Shown here piece after piece: positions 1 through 6,870 of a DNA stretch of 45,382 nucleotides (the first letter of the stretch is position 1; each line of letters begins with the position of its first letter). The DNA lies in NCBI RefSeq assembly GCF_900217905.1, contig NZ_OBMO01000030.1, positions 1 to 45,382 of the forward strand. Direction: 5' to 3'. A program made the position numbers and the translations under genes. The notes below the pieces were generated by a model. The model saw nothing but the letters and a program-made list of their open reading frames with translations. It did not search any database and was not told the origin of the DNA. The DNA is from Alloalcanivorax xenomutans. GTDB taxonomy: Bacteria > Pseudomonadota > Gammaproteobacteria > Pseudomonadales > Alcanivoracaceae.

Positions 1-136
1 ATTGAGGCTTCCTCGAACAGGCCTGATACATAGATGCCACCGGGTAGCCATGTTCAAGGCAGGGTTGACAGCAACGGGCGAGTCCATACATAGGAGCTTG
101 CCGGCAAGCTCCTACAACGGCTAACGGGTTAAAGGT
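1..136. other. Left-edge non-coding stretch
   Basis: I see no supported gene here. A reading frame open from base 1 closes at the TAG at 31-33, which is too short to interpret. The only structure is the perfect palindrome at 91-114, listed separately, just beyond the stop of the DASS transporter gene. Confidence 0.5.
91..114. repeat. REP-like perfect palindrome (possible terminator)
   Basis: TAGGAGCTTGCC is followed directly by its exact reverse complement GGCAAGCTCCTA, giving a 24-bp perfect palindrome. Composition and size resemble the REP palindromes of Pseudomonas and relatives, which typically read GGAGC-TTGC...GCAAGCTCC. It lies 22 bases past the stop codon of the minus-strand transporter gene ending at 137, so it could also fold as a 3' mRNA hairpin. 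There is no T-run, so intrinsic termination is uncertain. Confidence 0.6.
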
Positions 137-1594
137 TTACCAGATGGTCCTCACCAGCACATAGCTGAGCAGGGTCACCACCACGATTCCCACCAGGTTG
201 AGGAAGAAGCCGGCGCGGATCATGTCGCCGATGCGCAGATGGCCGGTGCCGAAAACAATGGCGTTGGGCGGCGTCGCCACCGGCATCATGAAGGCGCAAC
301 TGGCGGCGATGGCGGCGGGAATCGCCAGCAATTCCGGTGACATGCCCTGGGATACCGCCAGGGCGCCAAGCAGGGGCAGAAAAGCAGCGGCGGTGGCGGT
401 GTTGGACGTAACCTCGGTGAGGAAAATGATCACCATCACCACCATGCCGATCAACAGGATCAACGGCAGGAAACCAAGCGCGCCCATGCCCTGGGCAATC
501 CAGTCGGCAAGGCCGGTGGCGCGGATCTGGGCGGCCAGGGACAGGCCGCCACCGAACAGCAGCAGCACGCCCCAGGGCAGCTTGCCGGCGTGACCCCAGC
601 TCATCAGGAATTCCCGGTTCTTGAGACTCACCGGCACCAGGAACAAGGCGATGGCCGCCGCCATGGCAATACTGGTGTCGTTGATTCCCGGCACGACTTT
701 GGCGATCAGAGGCTGGAATACCCAGGCGAAGGCGGCGCACACAAAGACCACCGCGACCCCTTTCTCGCCTCGGGACAACGGCCCCATTGCCTTGAGCTCG
801 TCGTGGATCAGGGCGTCGCTGTCGGCCAGCTTTGCCGCTTTGCGCAGGCCGCCCCGGGTCAGCCACAGCCAGGTGACGCCCAGCATCACCACCGACACCG
901 GCACCCCCACCAGCATCCACTGGCCGAAGCCAATGTGAATATCGTAGTTGTCCTTCAGAAAGGCAATCAGCAGCGCGTTGGGTGGCGTGCCGATCAGGGT
1001 GGCGATGCCGCCGATGCTGGCGGCGTAGGCGATGCCTAGCAGCAGCCCGATGGAAAGACGCTCACTGTGCGGGTTGTCATCGCCCAACAGAGTGATCACC
1101 GACATACCGATGGGCAGCATCATGATCGAGGTGGCGGTATTGCTGACCCACATACTGAGGAAGGCGGTGGCCAGCATGAAGCCCGCCACCTGGTAGGCGG
1201 GCTGGCTGCCGACGGCACGCAACGTCATCAGGGCGATGCGTTTATGCAGATTCCAGCGTTCCATGGCCAGCCCCAGCATGAAGCCGCCGAGAAACAGAAA
1301 AATCGCCGGGTTGGCGTAGGGCGCGGACGCCTTGTCCACGGTGCTGATGCCCAGAGCCGGAGCCATCAGGATCGGCAACAGGGAGGTGACCGGAATCGGG
1401 ATTGCTTCGGTGGACCACCAGGTGGCCATTAACAAGGTCAGGCCCACGGTGCGCCAGCCCGCTTCGCTCAGGGTGCCGGGCGGATCGGTCAGCAGACAGG
1501 CCAGTAGCAATAGAGGGCCGAGGAACAGGCCGATCCAGGCGGCGAGATCGGTGTCTTTCTTGATTTCGGCCTGGTGCCGGGCAGCGTCGGTCAT
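137..1594 (-). CDS. DASS/SLC13-family sodium:anion symporter
   Basis: Predicted inner-membrane sodium-coupled transporter of the divalent anion:sodium symporter family (INDY/SLC13; substrates are C4-dicarboxylates or sulfate). It is 485 aa with many hydrophobic segments throughout. Two SNT signature motifs are visible at residues 151-153 (in WVSNTATS) and 397-399 (in TSNTATAA); in structurally studied members these form the paired sodium/anion sites. The frame opens earlier, at 1630, but the ATG at 1594 is preceded by CAGGAG at good spacing, so I use it. Substrate cannot be read from the motifs. The next genes upstream are SulP, sulfide oxidation and persulfide dioxygenase genes on the same strand, which makes sulfate or another sulfur oxyanion attractive, but dicarboxylate is equally possible. 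The gene is separated from SulP by a MITE-like element and probably has its own promoter. Confidence 0.85.
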   Translation of the reverse strand: MTDAARHQAEIKKDTDLAAWIGLFLGPLLLLACLLTDPPGTLSEAGWRTVGLTLLMATWWSTEAIPIPVTSLLPILMAPALGISTVDKASAPYANPAIFLFLGGFMLGLAMERWNLHKRIALMTLRAVGSQPAYQVAGFMLATAFLSMWVSNTATSIMMLPIGMSVITLLGDDNPHSERLSIGLLLGIAYAASIGGIATLIGTPPNALLIAFLKDNYDIHIGFGQWMLVGVPVSVVMLGVTWLWLTRGGLRKAAKLADSDALIHDELKAMGPLSRGEKGVAVVFVCAAFAWVFQPLIAKVVPGINDTSIAMAAAIALFLVPVSLKNREFLMSWGHAGKLPWGVLLLFGGGLSLAAQIRATGLADWIAQGMGALGFLPLILLIGMVVMVIIFLTEVTSNTATAAAFLPLLGALAVSQGMSPELLAIPAAIAASCAFMMPVATPPNAIVFGTGHLRIGDMIRAGFFLNLVGIVVVTLLSYVLVRTIW

Positions 1595-1670
1595 TGACGA
1601 CTCCTGAGGCGCATAACGAAAAACAAACAAGTGTGCACTCGGAGCCGGGCGTGGGGAATTAGACTTATTG
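1595..1670. other. Leader of the DASS transporter gene
   Basis: This is a 76-base stretch between the transporter start and the left end of the inverted-repeat element. The ribosome binding site (AGGAG on the minus strand) is clear. I found no convincing -35/-10 pair, so the promoter may lie in this segment or inside the neighbouring element. Confidence 0.35.
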
Positions 1671-1942
1671 CTAGGGCCTGTTCACGCTATTTTTATCCCG
1701 TCTGCTGGGTGCCCTTTTTGCCTCCAGCCAGGCGGAGGGCGCGCGGTTTGGTCATTCCAAATGAGCAACCGACAACGACGCGGGAGGTAAAAAGGGTTCC
1801 AGCCCTTCGGGTTGCGGCTAAAACGTCACCACTCTGCGTTACTCGTCGTTCATTTGGAACGACCAAACTTCTCTCCTCACGCCTGGATTGGTGACGTTTT
1901 AGCCGCAACAGGCGGGATGAAAATAGCGTGAACAGGCCCTAG
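1671..1942. mobile_element. MITE-like inverted-repeat element, 272 bp, CTAG ends
   Basis: The outer arms at 1671-1704 and 1909-1942 are inverted copies of about 34 bp with two mismatches; both start from CTAG and share GGGCCTGTTCACGCTATTTT. Two more inverted pairs lie inside. TTGCGGCTAAAACGTCACCA at 1812-1831 is exactly complementary to 1889-1908, and an imperfect pair of about 25 bp around GTTTGGTC.TTCCAAATGA joins 1745-1770 with 1843-1867. The two inner pairs cross, so they cannot both form in one planar fold. There is no credible coding frame. The element ends inside the stop codon (TAG, 1939-1941) of the SulP gene. A similar end fragment occurs at 41301-41318. This architecture suits a non-autonomous transposable element; the responsible transposase is not in the window. 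Confidence 0.7.
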
Positions 1943-3693
1943 GGCGGCGGGGCGAGACTCGCCGGATCCAGGGCGCGCAGGGCATCGAAGTGCGTCAGAA
2001 AGATCCGGCCGTGCAGGTGCTTCGGGAAGGGCGAACGGCGCAAACGATCCATCACCGGGCCCTTGACCTCGGATAAATGCAGTGTGACACCGGCGTCCCC
2101 CAGCCGTTGATTGAGACTCTCCAGGCTGTCCAGGGCGCTGGCGTCGATTTGATTCACCGCCGAGCACAACAGCACCACATGGCGGATTTGCGGCCGCTGC
2201 ATGACGCAGTCGTAGATCTGATCCTCCAGATGGCGGGCGTTGGCGAAGTAAAGGGATTCGTCCACCCGCAGCGACAGCACGGAGGGAGAGACTTGCACCT
2301 GATGCCGCTGCACATTGCGGAAATGCTCGGTGCCCGGCACCTGACCCAATTCCGCCACATGGGGCTGGCCGGTGCGCCACAGAAACAACAGCAGCGACGA
2401 CAGCACCCCGGCGATCACGCCCACCTCCACGCCCATCAGCAACACACCGGCCATGGTCACGGCCATGGCCAGGCCGTCCGCGCGGGAATAGCGCCAGGTA
2501 CGGGCCAGGGCGCCGAGATCCACCAGGCTGAGCACGGCAACGATGATGGTGGCGGCCAGGGTGGCCTTCGGCAGGGCCTGGAACCAGGGTGTGAAGAACA
2601 GCGCGGTCAAGGCGATCCCCATGGCGGTGAGAATGCCGGCCAGGGGGCTGCGGGCGCCGGCATCGAAATTCACCACAGAACGGGAGAAGCCGCCGGTAAC
2701 CGGGAAGCCGCCGCTGACCGCCGAGGCCAGGTTGGCCATGCCCAGACCGGTCAGCTCCGCATTGCTGTCGATGCGTTGCCGGCGTTTGGCGGCCAGGGTC
2801 TGGGCCACCGACACCGACTCGACGAAGCCGATCAGGCTGATCAGCAAAGCCGGTAACAGCAGAGCCCGCCACAGTTCGGCATCGAAAGCAGGCAGACTCA
2901 GGGCCGGCAGGCCGCCGGGAATGGCTCCCACCGTGGCCACCCCGGCCCGCCGCAGATCCAGGCCTTCCACCGCCAGGGTGGTGAGGATCACCGCCAGTAC
3001 CGGCGCCGCTTTGCTGACGAGATCCGCCGCCGATGCGGAAAGACGAGTGCGGGCGAGAAGGGATTTCAAACCTGAGCGGGCCCAGAACAAGAACGCCAGA
3101 GTGAGCAGGCCCAGGATCACCGTGGTCCATTGAATCCGGCCGGTTTGCGCCAGCAGGGAAGCGCCCAGGGCCCACAGCGTGTCACCGTGCAGAGGAATCC
3201 CCAGCAGATGTTTAAGCTGGCTGGCGGCGATCAGCAGGCCGGAAGCGGAAATAAAACCGCCGATCACCGAATGGCTGAGCAGATTCGCCACCCAGCCGAG
3301 ACGCAGCAGGCCCATGCCGACCAGCATGAGTCCGGAGAGTAGGGCCAGCACCGTGGTGGCGAGCAGGAAAGTAGCGCTGTCGCCGCCGGCCACCTGGCCG
3401 GCCGCCGCCGCGGTCATCAGAGAGATCACCGCCACCGGCCCCACGGCCAGGGTGCGGCTGGAACCGAACAGCGCATAGGCCACCAGCGGCAGTATGCTGG
3501 CATAGAGGCCCATCTGGGCCGGAACGCCGGCCAGCAGCGCGTAGGCCAGGCTCTGCGGGATCAGCATGAGGGTGACGATCACCGCCGCCAGACCGTCGGC
3601 GCTGAGATCCCGGCGCTGATAATCCGCCAGCCAGCGTGACGCCGGCAGCCAGGACGGCAGCGGCAGGCGACGGCGAGGGGAGGCCGGACTCAC
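1939..3693 (-). CDS. SulP-family anion permease with STAS domain
   Basis: Inner-membrane SulP (SLC26-like) transporter of 584 aa. The N-terminal two thirds is a hydrophobic transport core with the typical start DGLAAVIVTLMLIPQSLAYALLAG and a GFVESVSVAQTLA segment. A C-terminal STAS domain occupies about residues 440-565 (VLSLRVDESLYFANARHLEDQI...HVVLLCSAVNQIDASALDSLESL). SulP proteins carry sulfate, bicarbonate or other anions. Lying 28 bases downstream of the SQR-fusion and persulfide dioxygenase genes, it may export sulfite/sulfate made by sulfide oxidation; this is inference from position. The start is a GTG at 3693 embedded in a perfect hairpin (3684-3708), with no clear Shine-Dalgarno sequence. 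The stop codon is supplied by the end of the MITE-like element, so the native C-terminus may have been altered. Confidence 0.88.
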   Translation of the reverse strand: MSPASPRRRLPLPSWLPASRWLADYQRRDLSADGLAAVIVTLMLIPQSLAYALLAGVPAQMGLYASILPLVAYALFGSSRTLAVGPVAVISLMTAAAAGQVAGGDSATFLLATTVLALLSGLMLVGMGLLRLGWVANLLSHSVIGGFISASGLLIAASQLKHLLGIPLHGDTLWALGASLLAQTGRIQWTTVILGLLTLAFLFWARSGLKSLLARTRLSASAADLVSKAAPVLAVILTTLAVEGLDLRRAGVATVGAIPGGLPALSLPAFDAELWRALLLPALLISLIGFVESVSVAQTLAAKRRQRIDSNAELTGLGMANLASAVSGGFPVTGGFSRSVVNFDAGARSPLAGILTAMGIALTALFFTPWFQALPKATLAATIIVAVLSLVDLGALARTWRYSRADGLAMAVTMAGVLLMGVEVGVIAGVLSSLLLFLWRTGQPHVAELGQVPGTEHFRNVQRHQVQVSPSVLSLRVDESLYFANARHLEDQIYDCVMQRPQIRHVVLLCSAVNQIDASALDSLESLNQRLGDAGVTLHLSEVKGPVMDRLRRSPFPKHLHGRIFLTHFDALRALDPASLAPPP

Positions 3694-3708
3694 CGCTGGT
3701 GAGTCCGG
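3684..3708 (-). promoter_or_regulatory. Perfect hairpin over the SulP start codon
   Basis: CCGGACTCACC and GGTGAGTCCGG pair perfectly (11 bp) around a 3-base loop. The GTG start of SulP lies in the stem. It sits between the stop of the SQR-fusion gene (3722) and SulP, so it could attenuate expression of the last gene by hiding its start, or act as a weak terminator or processing site. There is no T-run after it. Confidence 0.45.
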
Positions 3709-3721
3709 TGGGGGAACAGGG

Positions 3722-5395
3722 TCATTTGGCTGGACCGGTGAGCCATTCGTGGCCTTTCAACATCAGATCGAAATAGATGCGTGGCATGGCCTTGGCCTTG
3801 AGCCACCAATACAACGAGCGGGCCTGGGTGGGCGCCAGCGGAAAGGTGGGTTGCAGCACGCCCTGGTAACCGAATTCCGCCAGGATCACCTTGCCTTTCT
3901 CCACCGTCAGCGGGCAGGCGCCGTAGCCATCATAGGCCGCGCCCGGAGACCGGCCATCGAGTACCGACAGCAGATTTTCCGCCAGTACCGGCGCCTGCTT
4001 CCGCACCGCCGCGGCGGTTTTGGCGTTGCTGGTGCCGGCCACGTCGCCGAGGGCGAAGACATTGGTGAAGCGGGGATGTTGCAGGCTGGCCGGATCCAGA
4101 TCGACCCAGCCGGCGTTGTTGGCCAGCGGGCTGTCGGCGACAAACGCCGGGGCTTTTTGCGGCGGTGTCACATGCAGCAGATCAAAGCTTTCTTCCCGCT
4201 CCCGCGCGTTGCCGTCCTGATCCCTGTCCACGAACCAGGCTTTGCGATGGCCCGCGTCCACCGCCTGCAGAGTGCTGCGGAAGTTCAGGGTGGCGTTATA
4301 ACGGCGTATGTATTCCATTAGCGGCGGCACGAAGTCGGCAACGCCGAACAGGGCCTCTCCGGCATTGTGGAAGTGCACTTCGATGTTCTTCAGCACACCG
4401 CGTTGCTCCCAGTGATGACAGGACAGGTACAGGGCTTTCTGTGGCGCGCCGGCGCATTTGATCGGCATTGGCGGTTGCGTGAACAGGGCGCGGCCGTGTT
4501 TCAGGTTCTGTACGCATTCCCAGGTATAGGGCGCGTGCTCGAACAGATAATTACTGGTTACGCCATTGTGACCGAGGCTGTCGCGCAGGCCTTCCACCGC
4601 GTCCAGATTCAGTTCCAGCCCTGGGGCGACGATCAGCGCGCGATAGCCGAGGCGATCACCGTCATCCAGGATCACCTGGTTGCGCTCCGGATCGAAACCG
4701 GCGACCCGGGCCCGGATCCACTTGCTGCCCCGAGGCATCACCTGGGTCATCGGCCGGGCGGTGTCGCGGCGGCGGAAGGCGCCGGCTCCCACCAGAGTCC
4801 AGGCGGGTTGGTAATAGTGCGTGTCGCGGGGCTCCACCACCGCCACGTTCAGGGACGGACGCCGCTTCAGCAGGCTGGCGGCGGCGGCCAGACCACCGGC
4901 GCCGCCGCCGATGATCAATACGTCCCAATCGTTGGCCGGCGAGCGTCGGGCGGCGTCGGCGTTTTGCCCCTGCTGCCAGCGTTGCTCCAGGCGAGGACGC
5001 TGTTTTTCCAGGTCGTAACCGGCGGCGGAAGTTGTGGCCAGAACCGTTTGCGGATCCAGCCGTGAGGATTGCGACAACGCCCACAGCGTGCTGGAGCGGT
5101 TGCCGGTGCGGCAGAAAGCCATGACCGGGGCGCGGTTGTCCGTCAGCAGTTGCCCGAAGCGCTGGATCTGTTCATCGCTGATCTCGCCGGGGATGATTGG
5201 CAGATAGTGATATTGCAGGCCGGCTTCGGCGGCGGCTCCGGCCAGCGCATCGCTGGTCGGCTGATCCTCGCCTTCGCCGTCCGGGCGATTGTTGATGACG
5301 GTATGAAAGCCGGCTTCGGCCAGGGCTTTCATGTCCTCGGGCTGCAACTGACCGGCCACCGAAATGGCCGGGGTCAGAGTCTTGTAGTCGTTCAT
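3722..5395 (-). CDS. BLH sulfurtransferase/phosphatase-like domain fused to sulfide:quinone oxidoreductase
   Basis: Two-domain protein of 557 aa. Residues 1-110 match the TIGR01244/DUF442 (BLH) tyrosine-phosphatase-like fold, with the loop FCRTGNRS carrying Cys95 and Arg100. From residue 157 onward it is a type II SQR/FAD oxidoreductase: dinucleotide motif IIGGGAGG at 161-168, the KCAGAPQK segment with Cys314, a GDVAGTSNAKTAAA segment at 450-463, and the CPLTVEKGKVILAEFGY tail that places it with the human-type enzymes. SQR oxidises sulfide at the membrane, passes electrons to quinone and the sulfane sulfur to a thiol acceptor. In human SQOR a second redox cysteine follows the GD of the GDCTNLPTSK segment; here that residue is Val452. 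The start has GGGAG upstream. It lies 15 bases after the persulfide dioxygenase gene, so sulfide oxidation is the likely role, with the missing cysteine as a caveat. Confidence 0.88.
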   Translation of the reverse strand: MNDYKTLTPAISVAGQLQPEDMKALAEAGFHTVINNRPDGEGEDQPTSDALAGAAAEAGLQYHYLPIIPGEISDEQIQRFGQLLTDNRAPVMAFCRTGNRSSTLWALSQSSRLDPQTVLATTSAAGYDLEKQRPRLEQRWQQGQNADAARRSPANDWDVLIIGGGAGGLAAAASLLKRRPSLNVAVVEPRDTHYYQPAWTLVGAGAFRRRDTARPMTQVMPRGSKWIRARVAGFDPERNQVILDDGDRLGYRALIVAPGLELNLDAVEGLRDSLGHNGVTSNYLFEHAPYTWECVQNLKHGRALFTQPPMPIKCAGAPQKALYLSCHHWEQRGVLKNIEVHFHNAGEALFGVADFVPPLMEYIRRYNATLNFRSTLQAVDAGHRKAWFVDRDQDGNAREREESFDLLHVTPPQKAPAFVADSPLANNAGWVDLDPASLQHPRFTNVFALGDVAGTSNAKTAAAVRKQAPVLAENLLSVLDGRSPGAAYDGYGACPLTVEKGKVILAEFGYQGVLQPTFPLAPTQARSLYWWLKAKAMPRIYFDLMLKGHEWLTGPAK

Positions 5396-5410
5396 TGCGC
5401 TCCCGTTCGT

Positions 5411-6289
5411 TCAAATCGAATTCAGTGGAATCTTCAGATAGTGGACGCCGTTGTCCTCCGCCGGGGGCAGATGGCCGGCGCGCATGTTGACCTGTACCGA
5501 CGGCAGGATCAGGCGTGGCATGTCCAGTCCGGCATCGCGGTTCTCGCGCATGGCGACGAACTGATCTTCGTCGACACCGTCGTGAACATGAATGTTGGCG
5601 CGTCGTTGCTCCTCCACCGTGGTTTCCCAATGATACTGGTCGCGTCCTTCCGGCAGGTAATCGTGGCACAAAAACATACGGGTGGAGCCGGGCAGGGCGA
5701 GAAGCTTGCGAACCGAGCGATACAGGGTGCGGGCATCGCCGCCGGGGAAGTCACAGCGGGCGGTGCCGTAGTCGGGCATGAACAGGGTGTCGCCGACGAA
5801 CACCGCGTCGCCGATCAGGTGGCTCATACAGGCCGGGGTGTGGCCCGGAGTATGCAACGCCACGGCCTCCAGATTACCGACCCGATAGTGTTCACCGTCT
5901 TCGAACAGGTGGTCGAACTGGCTGCCGTCACGGGCGAATTCGGAACCGGCGTTGAAGATTTTACCGAAGGTGTTTTGTACCGTTCGAATATGGGAGCCAA
6001 TGGCGAGCTTGCCGCCCACCTGTTGCTGAATCCAGGGCGCCGCCGACAGATGATCGGCGTGGACGTGGGTTTCCAGCAGCCATTCCACGATGAGATCGTG
6101 CTCATGCACGTAATCCACCAGCCGCTGGGCACTGTGGTATCGGGTGCGCCCGGCGGCCGGATCGTAGTCCAGTACCGAATCCACCACCGCGCAGTGGCGG
6201 GTACCGGGGTCGATCACCACATAGCTGACGGTATTGGTATCAGTGTCGAAGAAGCTTTCCACTTGCGGACCGGTCATGACCCTATCCAT
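5411..6289 (-). CDS. Persulfide dioxygenase (MBL-fold, ETHE1/Blh-like)
   Basis: A 292-aa metallo-beta-lactamase-fold enzyme. The metal motif THVHADH gives His75, His77, Asp79 and His80; further ligand candidates are His150 in LHTPGHTP and Asp167 in VFVGDTLF. The pattern and the STRMFLCHDYLPEG segment fit the persulfide dioxygenase/Blh group, which uses a mononuclear iron to oxidise glutathione persulfide to sulfite and glutathione. It is the first gene of the group with the SQR fusion and SulP: SQR makes persulfide, this enzyme oxidises it, and SulP may move the oxyanion. An alternative ATG four codons in (6277) cannot be excluded. A good sigma70 promoter lies 24-52 bases upstream. Confidence 0.88.
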   Translation of the reverse strand: MDRVMTGPQVESFFDTDTNTVSYVVIDPGTRHCAVVDSVLDYDPAAGRTRYHSAQRLVDYVHEHDLIVEWLLETHVHADHLSAAPWIQQQVGGKLAIGSHIRTVQNTFGKIFNAGSEFARDGSQFDHLFEDGEHYRVGNLEAVALHTPGHTPACMSHLIGDAVFVGDTLFMPDYGTARCDFPGGDARTLYRSVRKLLALPGSTRMFLCHDYLPEGRDQYHWETTVEEQRRANIHVHDGVDEDQFVAMRENRDAGLDMPRLILPSVQVNMRAGHLPPAEDNGVHYLKIPLNSI

Positions 6290-6312
6290 CCAAAACGTTG
6301 CGGGATGGCACC

Positions 6313-6341
6313 GTTATAGGGGGCACGGAAGCGAAAGTCAA
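6313..6341 (-). promoter_or_regulatory. Sigma70 promoter of the persulfide dioxygenase-SQR-SulP genes
   Basis: On the minus strand TTGACT (6336-6341) and TATAAC (6313-6318) are separated by exactly 17 bases. Only 24 bases lie between the -10 box and the start of the persulfide dioxygenase frame, so the 5' leader would be short. An ATAAG/CTTAT repeat cluster lies directly behind the -35 box. Confidence 0.65.
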
Positions 6342-6375
6342 ATAAGTTATATGCTTATTCTTTTTAGGGATAAGC
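6341..6375. promoter_or_regulatory. Candidate operator: ATAAG/CTTAT inverted repeats
   Basis: AATAAG (6341), CTTATT (6354) and ATAAGC (6370) form overlapping inverted repeats in an AT-rich patch that starts at the edge of the -35 box. Sulfide-responsive operons are often controlled by ArsR-type repressors (BigR/SqrR) binding AT-rich palindromes, but no such regulator gene is in the window, so the binding protein is unknown. Confidence 0.4.
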
Positions 6376-6387
6376 AATTCGGGCCGG

Positions 6388-6771
6388 TTATAATACCGGG
6401 GCTCCATAAAGAGCCTCGCCGTAGACCTGGCGCCCGTTGTCAAAGCGCATGATTTCGCAGGCGAAGGCCCGTTTGCCATTGGCGCTGGCGATGTAATGCA
6501 CCACCAGCTGCTGTCCCGGTTCGTCACAAATAGCGGCCACCAATTCGAAGTGCAAACCCGGCCGGTCGGCAAGAGCCGCTACCCAGTAATCGCGCAATGC
6601 CGCTTTGCCCTGAATGCGGCTGGTGCCCACGTAGAGTTCGGCCACCGCGCTGATGAACTCGGCGTCGTCGCTGAAGGCGGACACCACCGCCTCCACATCA
6701 CCCCGGTTCCAGGCCTCTATCCAGTGACGGGCATGGTTCTGCAGATCGGCATGATTGAGTCGGTGGGGCAT
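6388..6771 (-). CDS. SnoaL-like / NTF2-fold protein
   Basis: A 127-aa single-domain protein of the nuclear-transport-factor-2-like superfamily, SnoaL-like group: helical start (HARHWIEAWNRGDVEAVVSAFSDDAEF), then ALRDYWVAALADRPGLHFEL and a strand-rich end with YGEALYGAPVL. These small cone-shaped proteins bind or isomerise small ligands; the specific role cannot be told. The frame is open to 6792, but the ATG at 6771 has GGAGG six bases upstream and is preferred. It lies between lnt and the sulfide-oxidation genes on the same strand, with 99 bases to lnt and no clear promoter of its own, so it may be read through from lnt. Confidence 0.7.
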   Translation of the reverse strand: MPHRLNHADLQNHARHWIEAWNRGDVEAVVSAFSDDAEFISAVAELYVGTSRIQGKAALRDYWVAALADRPGLHFELVAAICDEPGQQLVVHYIASANGKRAFACEIMRFDNGRQVYGEALYGAPVL

Positions 6772-6870
6772 GGGACCTCCGCAAGGGGACATGGAATTAC
6801 TCAGTATGCGCGCAACCGCGAAGGGTCGTCACGGTACAGATGACGGCCGGTTTAGCGGTACTGGCGCGGC

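Noticed and set aside
1745-1908. Small gene or attenuator RNA inside the 272-bp repeat element
   Set aside because: Open frames there are short, have no ribosome binding site and reflect the inverted repeats; the structure is better explained as a transposable element.
5069-6319. 416-aa open frame on the plus strand opposite the persulfide dioxygenase and SQR-fusion genes
   Set aside because: The minus strand carries complete metal and FAD motifs and a promoter; the plus frame is a shadow.
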